From JACVRW01 sp963837445 (lineage in GTDB: Bacteria; Actinomycetota; Thermoleophilia; Solirubrobacterales; Thermoleophilaceae), in NCBI GenBank assembly GCA_963837445.1, contig CAWINK010000002.1:124001-188000 (forward strand): 64,000 bases of DNA, written 5' to 3'. Position 1 is the first letter of the stretch; every line of letters begins with the position of its first letter. A program made the position numbers and the translations under genes. Positions 1 through 7,633 of the stretch are shown piece after piece. The notes under the pieces are model-generated. The model was not told the DNA's origin. It made no database searches and saw only the letters and a list, made by a program, of their open reading frames with translations.

Positions 1-29
1 TGTTCTCCCGCTGGCTCGAATTCGTGTGA
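1..29 (+). CDS. possible 3' end of an upstream gene (partial)
   Basis: Reading from base 3 gives FSRWLEFV followed by TGA at 27-29. This could be the C-terminal tail of a gene that begins before the window. Only eight residues are visible, so neither reality nor function can be judged. Confidence 0.2.
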
Positions 30-57
30 CGCGCGCGTGCCCGGGTATCAGAGGGGC

Positions 58-318
58 ATGGCTAAAGACCACGGACCAAGCGTGAAGGACGACGAGCTCT
101 ACGAGGATCTCCGCGAGGATGGCGCGAGCAAGGAGAAGGCGGCCAGGATCGCCAACGCCAAGGCCGGCGGGACCGACGTAAGCAAGAAGGGCGGCGAGGC
201 CGAGGACTACGACGAGCGCACCAAGGAAGAGCTGGAGGAGCGCGCTCGCGAGCTGGGCATCGAGGGCCGCTCCGAGATGAGCAAGGACGAGCTCATCAAC
301 GCCCTTCGCAACCACTAG
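58..318 (+). CDS. small Rho-N/SAP-like domain protein (DUF7218-like)
   Basis: This is an 86-residue, highly charged soluble protein. The N-terminal half (MAKDHGPSVKDDELYEDL and the following KEKAARIAN) matches a small actinobacterial family often labelled DUF7218. The C-terminal half, from about residue 47, has the pattern KEELEERARELGI...MSKDELINALR typical of the Rho termination factor N-terminal or SAP-type helix-extended-helix fold, which suggests nucleic-acid binding. I chose ATG 58 because the family begins MAK-HGPS. A GTG at 37 would add seven residues of no family character. The gene stands alone and ends facing the 3' end of the oxidoreductase on the other strand. Function is not established. 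Confidence 0.8.
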   Translation: MAKDHGPSVKDDELYEDLREDGASKEKAARIANAKAGGTDVSKKGGEAEDYDERTKEELEERARELGIEGRSEMSKDELINALRNH

Positions 319-332
319 CTGTTGGCGCCTCC

Positions 333-1703
333 TCAGTAGCCGATGAAGCGGGCGAACGCCCTCGCCCGCTTGGCCGGCCTGCCCGAGCGCTGCTCGGAGC
401 GGTCGGCGCTCGACAGCAACAGTCGTCCGCCGTTCACGCCGAGCCAGCGCAGTGGCTCGGGCTCCCATGGTCGCGAGGAGTGGCCGACCCACGGCAGCGC
501 CGTGAGCCCGTTCTCCGAGGAGCTGATGAGCTGCGCCAGCGTGCGGCCCGCCAGGTTGGTTGTGGCCACGCCGTCGCCCACGTAGCCGCCGGCCCAGGCG
601 AACCCGCGCCGGCGGTCGAGCCCGACAGAGGCGTGCCAGTCGCGCGCGATGCCGAGCGCGCCGCCCCACTCGTGCGTGACCTCGAAGTCGGCGACCACCG
701 GGAACAGGTCCACCAGCACCTCTCGCAGCGCCGAGTGCACCCGCCTGTCGCGGTCGAAGGACGGCCTCGTCCTCGAGGCGAAGTGGTAGGGCGCACCGCG
801 CCCGCCGAACGCCAGGCGGTCGTCGGCCGTGCGCTGGCCGTAGATGCGCATGTGACGGAGGTCCGCGAACGTCTCGCGCTGGCGTAGACCGATCTGATCC
901 CACGCCTCCGCGGACACCGGCTCGGTGGCGATCATCAGCGAGTAGAGCGGGACGACCTTGCGCCGCTGGCCGCTCAGGCTCGGTGTGTAGCCCTCCGTTG
1001 CACGCACGACGATCTCGGCACGCACCGTGCCGTGTTCGGTGAGCACGGCACCGGGCTTGATCCCCAACGCCGTGGTGCGCTCGAAGATCGAGACGCCGCG
1101 GGCCTCCACGCGGGAGGCGAGCCCCCGGACGAGGCGCAGCGGATGGATCGCCGCGCAATGAGGGGTGTAGGTGCCGCCGAGCACCCTGGTGCCCCGCGCG
1201 TGTCCCTCGGCCTCTTCCTTCGAGAGCAGCTTCAGCCCCTCGACATCGCCCGTGATGCCCCGCTCGCCCTCCACAAGCTCCCGGGCGCGGGCGAGCTGGG
1301 CCTGGTTGCGCGCGAGCGAGATCGTGCCGCCGCGGGCGTAGTGGATGTCGAGGCCCTCCGCTTCCGCCACGCGGCCCACTTCGACCACCGCCTCGTGCAT
1401 CGCCCGGCGCATGGCCACCGCGGCTTCAGGGCCGTGCCGCCGCGCGATGCCCGTGGACGCCGGCGGGAACAGCGCCGAGCACCAGCCCCCGTTGCGACCC
1501 GAGGCGCCGAACCCCGCGATCTTGCGCTCCAGGAGGGCGATCCGCAACGTCGGATCGCTGCGGTGGAGGTAGTACGCCGTCCAGAGGCCGGTGTAGCCGG
1601 CGCCCACGATCGCCACGTCCACGTCGATGTCGCCGGGCAGTGGGGGCCGCGCGGCGAATGACTCTCCGGCAGTGGAATGCCAGAGCGAGTCCGTGAAGCT
1701 CAT
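333..1703 (-). CDS. FAD-dependent oxidoreductase (DAO family, PuuB-like)
   Basis: This is a 456-residue member of the D-amino-acid-oxidase (DAO) superfamily. The dinucleotide-binding motif VDVAIVGAGYTGLWTAYYL, with GxGxxG near residues 34-39, is followed by ERKIAGFGASGRNGGW, a pattern common in gamma-glutamylputrescine oxidase and related amine or amino-acid oxidases. The C-terminal GGYVGDGVATTNLAG is the usual second FAD contact. Such enzymes oxidise a secondary or primary amine with FAD and release hydrogen peroxide. The substrate cannot be read from sequence. It is monocistronic and divergent from the CU044_2847/CHAT unit. Confidence 0.85.
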   Translation of the reverse strand: MSFTDSLWHSTAGESFAARPPLPGDIDVDVAIVGAGYTGLWTAYYLHRSDPTLRIALLERKIAGFGASGRNGGWCSALFPPASTGIARRHGPEAAVAMRRAMHEAVVEVGRVAEAEGLDIHYARGGTISLARNQAQLARARELVEGERGITGDVEGLKLLSKEEAEGHARGTRVLGGTYTPHCAAIHPLRLVRGLASRVEARGVSIFERTTALGIKPGAVLTEHGTVRAEIVVRATEGYTPSLSGQRRKVVPLYSLMIATEPVSAEAWDQIGLRQRETFADLRHMRIYGQRTADDRLAFGGRGAPYHFASRTRPSFDRDRRVHSALREVLVDLFPVVADFEVTHEWGGALGIARDWHASVGLDRRRGFAWAGGYVGDGVATTNLAGRTLAQLISSSENGLTALPWVGHSSRPWEPEPLRWLGVNGGRLLLSSADRSEQRSGRPAKRARAFARFIGY

Positions 1704-1789
1704 GCAGTCGGAGTCCGGGCCACCGGCTGACGAGTATTACAAAGCGCCGCAATATCTCCACCACCCTTGCAGCGCCCGCCCGGCAGGTT

Positions 1790-1795
1790 CATAGT
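1790..1795 (+). promoter_or_regulatory. probable -10 hexamer for the 1803 gene
   Basis: CATAGT lies seven bases before GTG 1803, and no Shine-Dalgarno sequence is present. The spacing places the transcription start at or next to the start codon, as in leaderless mRNAs. The same layout recurs across the window. Confidence 0.4.
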
Positions 1796-1802
1796 CGGGC
1801 AC

Positions 1803-2129
1803 GTGAGCCAGCTGGTCGAGATGCCGCTCGAACAGGGCGGCTCGATTCTGGTCGAGGTCGACGAAGTGCGCTCCGGACCGGTCACCCGCGGAGGGCGTGC
1901 GGAGGACATGGTCACCACGGCCGGCGAGAGCCTCGAGCAGGTGCTCGGCAAGCTCGGTCCGGCCGTCCAGGGGATCGTCTCCAAGCTGCGGGAGGGAGCG
2001 GACTGGCCGGACCAGGTCGAGGTGGAGTTCTCCGTGAAGCTCTCCGCCGGCGCCAACGTGATCATCACGCGCACAGAGGGGGAGGCGAACTTCCGGATCG
2101 CGCTGCGCTGGACCCGCGGCGGAACCTGA
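1803..2129 (+). CDS. CU044_2847 family protein (trypsin-co-occurring-type domain)
   Basis: This is a 108-residue single-domain protein. The opening LVEMPLEQGGSILVEVDE, a central helical segment ending in IVSKLREG, and the closing strands VEVEFSVKLSAGANVIITR match the family annotated CU044_2847, also described as a trypsin-co-occurring domain. Comparative-genomics work has linked this domain to proteases (trypsin-like, CHAT) in predicted conflict systems; that is literature knowledge, not visible here. GTG 1803 is preferred over the TTG/ATG options upstream because the family motif starts right after it and a -10-like CATAGT is seven bases away. The stop is separated by one base from the ATG of the CHAT gene, so the two are almost certainly co-transcribed and translationally coupled. 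Confidence 0.8.
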   Translation: MSQLVEMPLEQGGSILVEVDEVRSGPVTRGGRAEDMVTTAGESLEQVLGKLGPAVQGIVSKLREGADWPDQVEVEFSVKLSAGANVIITRTEGEANFRIALRWTRGGT

Positions 2130-2130
2130 G

Positions 2131-4308
2131 ATGACGGACATCCCCGAATACGACGACCTCAAGCTGCGGATCGAGCCGGGCGAGGGGGATTCGTATCGGG
2201 TGGTGGCGTTCGGCCCCGGTGGCAACACCGCAAGCGGACGCTTCGCACGGCCGATCAGCGAGGTCGAGCTCGACAACTTCATCCTGAGGGTCGGCCTGCC
2301 GCGCCGGCGCGTACGCAAGTACCGCTCGTCGCAGATGGAGGAGGCCAAGCAGCTCGGCACGCAGCTGTTCGAGAGCCTGTTGGCCGACGATGTGGGCGAC
2401 CTCTACCACGGCGCCCGCAGCGTGGCCGACAGCCGCAGCCGCGGGCTCCGGGTGACCCTCTATCTGACCGGCGTTCCCGAGCTGATGGAGATTCCCTGGG
2501 AGTTCCTCTACGACCCGGGCGACGCCTTCTTCCTCTCGCAGTCGATGTACACGCCGCTCGTGCGCTCGCTCGATCTGCGGAGCGCGTCGCCGCCGCGCAA
2601 GCTGACGCTGCCCATGAAGGTGCTGGGCATGGCGAGCGCGCCGCAGGGATTCCAGGGACTCGACGTGGCCGACGAGCGAGAAAAGCTCGCGCGCGCGCTC
2701 GAGCCGCTCACCTCGCGCGGTGCGGTGGAACTGGAATGGCTGGACTCAGCCACGCTCTCCGAGCTCGACCGCCGCGTGGGGAGTCCGGACGAACTGCACG
2801 TGATCCACTACATCGGCCACGGCGCCTACGACGACCGCACGCAGGGCGGCATCCTGGTCCTCGAGGACAGCACGGGAGGAGTCCACGAGGTGACCGGCGA
2901 GGAGCTCGGCACGCTGCTGCGCGACGAGCGCAGCCTGAGGCTCGTGGTGCTGAACTCGTGCGAGGGGGCTCGCACCTCGCACGTGGACCCGTTCTCGGGG
3001 GTCGCCTCGAGCCTGCTCCGCTGCGGGCTCCCCGCGGTGGTGGGCATGCAGGCTGAGATCACCGACGAGGCGGCGATCACCTTCTCCGAGCGCCTCTACA
3101 CCGCCCTGGCGCAGGGCTTCCCGATCGACGCTGCGCTCACCCAGGCGCGCAAGGCGATCTTCGCGGCAGGCAGCGACGTGGAGTTCGGCACCCCCGTGCT
3201 CTTCCTGCGCGGCGAGAGCACGCAGCTCTTCGACGTCGACGGCGCGGAGCTCCTCGAGGAGCTGCCGGTGATCGAGCCGGACCCGAAGTCCGATCCCAAG
3301 CCGGAGCCGGAGCCGAAGCCGGAGGCGAAGCCCGAGCCACAGCCGGAGCCACCGCCGCAGTGGCGAAAGCTGCTGCCCTGGGCGCTGGGGGGAGTGGGCC
3401 TGCTTGCCGCGGTGCTCGCGGTGGCGCTCCTGGCGGGCGGCGGCGACGGGGACGATGGTGGCGGCGGCGCTGGGTCCACGATCGAAGTCGGTAGCGAGCC
3501 GATCGACCTGACCGCGGCGGCGGGCGCCGTGTGGACGAGCAACCGGGGCGTGACCGGCGACATCTCCAAGGTCGATCCGGCGACAAGGGAACAGGTGGAC
3601 CAGATCGAGATCTCGCCGGACGCCCGGCTCTCGAGCATCACCGCCGGCTTCGATTCCCTCTGGGTGCTCAATGTGCAGACGAACAGGGTGATCCGCATCG
3701 CGCCGGTCACGAAGGACAAGACGCCGATTCCGCTGGACGGCCGCCCAAGCGGCGTGACGGCGGGTGGCGGACGCGTGTGGGTCACGCTCCGCACCGAGCC
3801 CGCTCAGCTCGTCGAGATCGACCCGAGCAGCAACGAGGTCGTCGACAGCTTCGAGATCGCGGCCAACCCCGAGGACGTCCGCTTCGCGCTCGACGCCGTC
3901 TGGACCACGAGCGACACCACCAACAGCATCACGAAGATGCGCCCCGGCAACCCGCCGACGCAGATCCCGATCGGCGCCCGCTCCGACGACATGGCCGTGG
4001 GCGCCGGAATGATCTGGGTCACGAATCGCCGGGACGACGCGATCACCCGCATCGACCTGCAGCAGCCGAGCAAGCGCCAGCGGCTCCGCGTGGGGCGGCG
4101 GCCGGAGGGCGTGGCGGCCGACGACCGCAACGTCTGGGTCGTGAACCAGGACGACAACAGCGTCACGCGCCTCGACGCGCACTCCCCGTTCAGGAAGCTC
4201 GACGAGTACCCGGTCGGCGAGAAGCCGAGCGACGTGGCGGTCGACGAGGCGGGGATCGCGTGGGTGGTGAATACGGCCGATAACACGCTCTCGCGGATCG
4301 AGCCGTAG
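2131..4308 (+). CDS. CHAT-domain protease with membrane anchor and C-terminal beta-propeller
   Basis: This 725-residue protein has four parts. Residues 1-130 form an N-terminal region of the type often found before CHAT domains. A CHAT (caspase-like, HetF-associated) domain follows, with the catalytic pair visible as His230 in YIGHGAYD and Cys277 in VVLNSCEGA; the domain ends near LFLRGES at about 370. Residues 384-410 are a Pro/Lys/Glu-rich linker. A single transmembrane helix lies at about 414-437. From about 450 to 725 there are repeated G-x-V-W-V-T-N...I-T-R-I-D units forming a YVTN/virginiamycin-lyase-like beta-propeller. The topology predicts a cytoplasmic protease and an extracytoplasmic sensor or binding propeller. 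The gene is coupled to the upstream CU044_2847 gene. Proteolytic activity is inferred from the intact dyad; the target is unknown. Confidence 0.85.
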   Translation: MTDIPEYDDLKLRIEPGEGDSYRVVAFGPGGNTASGRFARPISEVELDNFILRVGLPRRRVRKYRSSQMEEAKQLGTQLFESLLADDVGDLYHGARSVADSRSRGLRVTLYLTGVPELMEIPWEFLYDPGDAFFLSQSMYTPLVRSLDLRSASPPRKLTLPMKVLGMASAPQGFQGLDVADEREKLARALEPLTSRGAVELEWLDSATLSELDRRVGSPDELHVIHYIGHGAYDDRTQGGILVLEDSTGGVHEVTGEELGTLLRDERSLRLVVLNSCEGARTSHVDPFSGVASSLLRCGLPAVVGMQAEITDEAAITFSERLYTALAQGFPIDAALTQARKAIFAAGSDVEFGTPVLFLRGESTQLFDVDGAELLEELPVIEPDPKSDPKPEPEPKPEAKPEPQPEPPPQWRKLLPWALGGVGLLAAVLAVALLAGGGDGDDGGGGAGSTIEVGSEPIDLTAAAGAVWTSNRGVTGDISKVDPATREQVDQIEISPDARLSSITAGFDSLWVLNVQTNRVIRIAPVTKDKTPIPLDGRPSGVTAGGGRVWVTLRTEPAQLVEIDPSSNEVVDSFEIAANPEDVRFALDAVWTTSDTTNSITKMRPGNPPTQIPIGARSDDMAVGAGMIWVTNRRDDAITRIDLQQPSKRQRLRVGRRPEGVAADDRNVWVVNQDDNSVTRLDAHSPFRKLDEYPVGEKPSDVAVDEAGIAWVVNTADNTLSRIEP

Positions 4309-4328
4309 CCCCCGCTAGACGCCGGGGG
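4309..4328 (+). terminator. possible weak terminator hairpin after the CHAT gene
   Basis: CCCCCG and CGGGGG pair around an eight-base loop directly behind the stop codon. No T-run follows, so termination is only suggested. Confidence 0.3.
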
Positions 4329-4453
4329 TCGATGTCGTTTAGCCTGTTAGGCGTAACGGCCGGACTACGGTTCGGCGAAATGGCACTGCTCGCGCCCGTA
4401 GGTTGTCGCTTCACAAGCACCTCCGCGTACGCAGCAAAGCAACGAACACCAGT

Positions 4454-4459
4454 GGAGGG
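4454..4459 (+). promoter_or_regulatory. strong Shine-Dalgarno site of the cold-shock gene
   Basis: GGAGGG sits six bases before ATG 4466. It decides the start, because an in-frame TTG at 4403 would add residues unlike any cold-shock protein. The gene thus has a real 5' leader, unlike the many leaderless-type genes in this window. Confidence 0.75.
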
Positions 4460-4465
4460 TCATAC

Positions 4466-4669
4466 ATGGCCACCGGAACTGTGAAGTGGTTCAACGACGA
4501 CAAGGGCTTCGGCTTTATCACGCCGGACGAGCCCGGGAAGGACCTCTTCGTCCATCACACCGGCATCGCCGGTGACGGCTTCAAGTCGCTCGCAGAGGGC
4601 GCACAGGTGTCTTACGACGCCGAGCCCAGCGACAAGGGCCCGAAGGCCGTCAACGTCACGCCGCTCTAG
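4466..4669 (+). CDS. csp: cold-shock protein, CspA family
   Basis: This is a 67-residue single cold-shock domain (OB fold) that binds single-stranded RNA or DNA and acts as an RNA chaperone. The RNP1 motif KGFGFI (residues 14-19) and RNP2 motif DLFVHHT are intact, and the protein opens with the canonical MATGTVKWFNDDKGFGFI. Length is normal for the family. It has its own Shine-Dalgarno site and a rho-independent terminator directly downstream, so it is a monocistronic unit. The roughly 130-base leader could carry temperature-responsive structure, as in other csp genes, but I see no specific conserved box. Confidence 0.95.
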   Translation: MATGTVKWFNDDKGFGFITPDEPGKDLFVHHTGIAGDGFKSLAEGAQVSYDAEPSDKGPKAVNVTPL

Positions 4670-4683
4670 CGGCGTTCTGCGGG

Positions 4684-4721
4684 AGCGGCGCCCCGGATTC
4701 GGGGCGTCGCGCCGCTTTTTC
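4684..4721 (+). terminator. rho-independent terminator of csp
   Basis: AGCGG and CCGCT flank an inner perfect stem CGCCCCG/CGGGGCG with a GATT loop, followed by TTTTTC. There is a three-base bulge on the 3' side. Confidence 0.85.
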
Positions 4722-4734
4722 TCTCTCTATAAGC

Positions 4735-4746
4735 ACCCCTAGGGGT
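4735..4746. repeat. 12-bp palindrome ACCCCTAGGGGT
   Basis: A perfect palindrome lies just behind the csp terminator. It is followed at 4773-4783 by GTGGGGTCTTT, a motif that recurs in similar form at 7124-7133 and, inverted, at 36121-36132. No function is known to me. Confidence 0.5.
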
Positions 4747-4823
4747 CCCGCACCGAAAGATCAGGGTCAAATGTGGGGTCTTTCCCCGATGCCCGCGCGC
4801 GTGGTAGGGCGGATGATGCCGGC

Positions 4824-5003
4824 ATGGAATTCATGTACGAGCACACGGACATTCCGCCGGGCCTAACGCTCGCGGACTGGAGGCGTGCGCGTCCCCACCG
4901 GAAACGGTGGACGCTGCTTGCCGGCCTTCGCTCGTCGCTGTCCCCCCGCCGTTACTCCCCAGTCGGCGGGTCGTACTTCGCACGCTCATCCACCTCGCGG
5001 TAG
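4824..5003 (+). CDS. small hypothetical protein
   Basis: A 59-residue reading frame opens with MEFMYEHTDIPPGLTLADWR and continues with a basic segment RARPHRKRW. The acidic-then-basic N-terminus with LTLADWRR looks like a real short protein rather than random GC-rich frame, but the last 17 residues are Ser/Arg-rich and overlap the 3' end of the citryl-CoA lyase gene tail-to-tail. A GATGAT hexamer lies six bases before the ATG. No function can be assigned. Confidence 0.35.
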   Translation: MEFMYEHTDIPPGLTLADWRRARPHRKRWTLLAGLRSSLSPRRYSPVGGSYFARSSTSR

Positions 5004-5695
5004 AGAGGCATCCCCAGCGGGTGCTCCATCTCCTCCGCGAGGTGGCCGAGCAACCCCGCCGTGCGCGCCAGCAGCGCGAAGCCGCGTAGGAGCGCCGCCG
5101 GGAAGCCGAGATCGGCAAGCGCCGCACCGGCCACGCCCGCGCCGTTGATGGGCAGCTCCCGGCCCGTGTGCTTCGCATGGGCATCGGCTAGCTCGCGAAG
5201 GCGGCGCAAGTGGGGGCCGAGCTGTCCGGTCTCCTCCGCGATCGCGTAGATCCGGGGTGTGCGCGGGTCCTCGACCTTGTGGACGGGGTGGCCGAGGCCG
5301 GGGATCCGCCGCCCAACCGCCAGCGCTTCCGTCACGCCGGCCTCCACGTCGTCGCCGATCTCATCCAGGAAGCGGGCCGTGTCCTCGACCACACCGAGAA
5401 AGACGCTGCCGGCGCCGAGCAGGCCGGCCGCGATCGCGCCCTGGATCGACTCCGGGGCGCCCGTGTAGGTGAGCCGGGCCGCCAGCACGGTCGGCGTGAG
5501 CCCATGGTCGGCCAGCGAGACGAGGACGGCGTCGAAGAGGCGTACCTCGTCAGGCGAGGGCATCCGGCGCTGGACCACCAGGAACGTCAGCTCGGTGAGC
5601 GTGACGTTGCCCATGAGGTCCGTGGCGAGGTCGCGTCCCATCAGGGTGATCGAGTCGGCATCGGAGGTGCCGACTCCTGTGCGGAGCCAGGTCAT
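4952..5695 (-). CDS. citryl-CoA lyase / citrate synthase-like protein
   Basis: This 247-residue protein matches the short citrate-synthase-like family (citryl-CoA lyase, C-terminal ATP-citrate-lyase-like). The motif RRIPGLGHPVHKVEDPRTPR carries the conserved histidines, and LLARTAGLLGHLAEE is the distal CoA/oxaloacetate-binding region. It is about half the length of a normal citrate synthase. Known members cleave citryl-CoA to acetyl-CoA and oxaloacetate or perform related Claisen chemistry. The start codon overlaps the stop of the upstream acyl-CoA synthetase gene in an ATGA arrangement, so the ligase and lyase are translationally coupled. It is plausible that the synthetase makes the CoA thioester that this enzyme uses; the true acid substrate is unknown. 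Confidence 0.85.
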   Translation of the reverse strand: MTWLRTGVGTSDADSITLMGRDLATDLMGNVTLTELTFLVVQRRMPSPDEVRLFDAVLVSLADHGLTPTVLAARLTYTGAPESIQGAIAAGLLGAGSVFLGVVEDTARFLDEIGDDVEAGVTEALAVGRRIPGLGHPVHKVEDPRTPRIYAIAEETGQLGPHLRRLRELADAHAKHTGRELPINGAGVAGAALADLGFPAALLRGFALLARTAGLLGHLAEEMEHPLGMPLYREVDERAKYDPPTGE

Positions 5696-7083
5696 AGCGG
5701 CAGCTTATGCTTGGCCACGCGTCCGGTGGCGGTGTGGGGCAGCTCGTCGAGGGCCTCGAAGTGCTCGGGGACCTTGAACTTCGTCAGCCGCTCGGCGGCC
5801 CACTGGCGCAGCGCCTCGAAGTCCGGCGGCGTGCCCTCGCGCATCACCACGAACGCCTTGATCTCCTCCTCCGAGAGCTCGGAGGGGACTCCCACCACCG
5901 CGGCCTCCACCACATCGGGGTGTGACGCGAGCGCCTCCTCGATCTCCGCGGGCGCCACGTTCTCCCCGCGGCGCCTGATGACCTCCTTCCTGCGCCCCAC
6001 GAAGGTGTAGGTGCCGTCCGCGTTCTCCGTGACGAGGTCTCCGGTCTTGAGCCAGCCGTCGGGGGCGAGCACGGCCGCGGTCTCCTCCGGCATGCCCCAG
6101 TAGCCCTTCATCACCGCAGGGTTGCGCAGCTCGAGCTCGCCGTCCGCGTTCACGCGCGCCTCGTTCACCTCGCCGAGCGTGGGGTGCTGGCGCGGCGACC
6201 CGATCGTGGCGTAGGGCCGCGTGCCTCGGGCCCAGACCGTGCCGTAGGGCGTCTCCGACATCGCGTAGCCCGACGTCATCTCGAGCCCGAAGCGGCGCTC
6301 GAAGGCGAGGTGGCGCTCCTTCGGGGGCACGGGCCCGACGTAGGCCAGGCGCAGCGGGTTGTCGGCGTCGTCGGGGCGCTCCGGCTGGCGCACGAGGATT
6401 TCCGTCATGGCTCCGATCGCGTTGAACTCCGTGGCGCCGTAACGGCGGGCGGAGTCGAGGAAGCCGCTCGCCGAGAAGCGCGGCAGCAGCACGAGGCTCG
6501 CCCGGGCGGCCACCGAGCCGAGCACCGAGTACGCAGGCGCGTTGATGTGGAAGAGCGGCAGCGACGTCATCAGCCGGTCCTCGGGGGTCAGGCCGAGCCA
6601 CCAGGGGAAGCCCTCGCCGGCCATCGCATACGCGCGGTGCGTCTGGGTCACGAGCTTCGAGCGACCGGTGGTGCCCGACGTGGGGATCAGCACCGCCGCG
6701 TCGTCGGGCCCGGCGGGGCCGGGGCCGTCCAGCTCGCCGGGCTGAGCGAACAGGTCAGGCAGCTCCTCGTCCGTCACCAAGAGCTTCGGCTCCACCTGCC
6801 GCATCAACCCCTCGAGCTCGGCAGCGGTCTGGCGGGGATCAACCGCCACGTGGATGGCGCCCGTGTAGGCCGCCGCGAGCCACAGGAACAGGTAGAGCGG
6901 GTCGTTGCGGGCCGTGGCGAGCACGAGGTCGCCCCTGCCCACACTCCGCGCGGCCAGTCCAGCGGCCGCGGCCGCGATCCGCTCCCGCGCCCGTTCGTAG
7001 GTGTACGAGTCGTCCTCGAAGAGGAGCCAGGGCTTATCGGGAACGTCCGCGACCGCGGCCTCGAACAGCTCCGGGATCGTCAG
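5692..7083 (-). CDS. acyl-CoA synthetase (ANL superfamily), probable CTG start
   Basis: This AMP-forming acyl-CoA synthetase is about 463 residues from the preferred start. The phosphate-binding loop is PTSGTTGRSKLVTQTH, and the family motifs GYAMSETPYG, DGWLKTGDLV and the C-terminal GRRKEVIRRRGENVAPAEIE are all present, as is the catalytic lysine in TGRVAKHKLPL. It activates a carboxylic acid to acyl-AMP and then acyl-CoA. The first ATG/GTG/TTG in frame is GTG 6942, but that would remove the clearly homologous segment TIPELFEAAVADVPDKPWL. The frame is open to a stop near 7120, and CTG 7083 fits the family N-terminus. It is coupled to the citryl-CoA lyase gene by a 4-base overlap. Confidence 0.8.
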   Translation of the reverse strand: MTIPELFEAAVADVPDKPWLLFEDDSYTYERARERIAAAAAGLAARSVGRGDLVLATARNDPLYLFLWLAAAYTGAIHVAVDPRQTAAELEGLMRQVEPKLLVTDEELPDLFAQPGELDGPGPAGPDDAAVLIPTSGTTGRSKLVTQTHRAYAMAGEGFPWWLGLTPEDRLMTSLPLFHINAPAYSVLGSVAARASLVLLPRFSASGFLDSARRYGATEFNAIGAMTEILVRQPERPDDADNPLRLAYVGPVPPKERHLAFERRFGLEMTSGYAMSETPYGTVWARGTRPYATIGSPRQHPTLGEVNEARVNADGELELRNPAVMKGYWGMPEETAAVLAPDGWLKTGDLVTENADGTYTFVGRRKEVIRRRGENVAPAEIEEALASHPDVVEAAVVGVPSELSEEEIKAFVVMREGTPPDFEALRQWAAERLTKFKVPEHFEALDELPHTATGRVAKHKLPL

Positions 7084-7114
7084 GTGGGCAGCGGCGATGC
7101 GCGCAAGATACGCA

Positions 7115-7151
7115 AACCCTCAAGTAGGGGTCTGACCCTTTTCTGAGGGTT
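7115..7151. repeat. nested inverted repeat between acyl-CoA synthetase and cNMP gene
   Basis: AACCCTCA (7115-7122) and TGAGGGTT (7144-7151) are perfect inverted arms. Inside them lies GTAGGGGTCTGACCCTT, itself a near palindrome. It could act as a terminator for the cyclic-nucleotide-binding gene or as an operator for the downstream operon. There is no T-run. Confidence 0.5.
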
Positions 7152-7156
7152 GGCGG

Positions 7157-7561
7157 TCAGAGCGCCGGCTCAAGCCAGTGCCGACGCTGCTCGATCGTCG
7201 AGCTGATCCGCCGGGCGAGCTCGGGCTCCTCTCGCTGCAAATCCTTGAAGGCGGCGCCGCTGAGGATCATCAACGTCATCTGCGTTGTCGCGACGACATG
7301 CGCGTTGCGTGGCGCGTCGTCGACCAGGCCCATCTCGCCGAAGAAGTCGCCCGGCCCGAGCTCGTCGAGGTACTGCTCGTCGCGCACCACCTTGGCGGTG
7401 CCCTCCTCGATCACGTAGAGCTCGTTCGCGCTATCGCCCTGTCGGCAGACGAGCTTCCCGGGTTGCACGTCCACCTCGTCGGCGCGCAGCGCGAGCAGCT
7501 TGCGCTGCTTGCGCGAGAGCTTGGCGAACAGCGGAACATCTCGAAGCTTGGCTTCGTCCAT
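7157..7561 (-). CDS. cyclic nucleotide-binding domain protein
   Basis: This 134-residue protein consists of one CRP/FNR-type cyclic-nucleotide-binding (cNMP) jelly-roll. PLFAKLSRKQRKLLA is the N-terminal helix, and GPGDFFGEMGLVDDAPRNAH is the phosphate-binding cassette with the usual Glu and Arg. No DNA-binding helix-turn-helix or kinase follows, so it is a stand-alone sensor domain. ATG 7561 has GGGAGGGA about six bases upstream; an in-frame start further upstream would add an Arg-rich stretch that carries this ribosome-binding site. It may respond to cAMP or serve as a structural partner; no target is evident nearby. Confidence 0.85.
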   Translation of the reverse strand: MDEAKLRDVPLFAKLSRKQRKLLALRADEVDVQPGKLVCRQGDSANELYVIEEGTAKVVRDEQYLDELGPGDFFGEMGLVDDAPRNAHVVATTQMTLMILSGAAFKDLQREEPELARRISSTIEQRRHWLEPAL

Positions 7562-7621
7562 CGCACTCCCTCCCTGTGGCGATCGTCTCATGCCCTGGCG
7601 CAGGGCGCGGCGCACGAGGGA

Positions 7622-7627
7622 TAGATT
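7622..7627 (+). promoter_or_regulatory. probable -10 hexamer for the 7634 gene
   Basis: TAGATT lies six bases before ATG 7634 with no ribosome-binding site, which fits a leaderless transcript. Confidence 0.45.
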
Positions 7628-7633
7628 GCGCCC

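Noticed and set aside
37..57. GTG 37 as start of the first small gene
   Set aside because: The family begins at MAK, encoded from ATG 58; the seven extra residues have no match.
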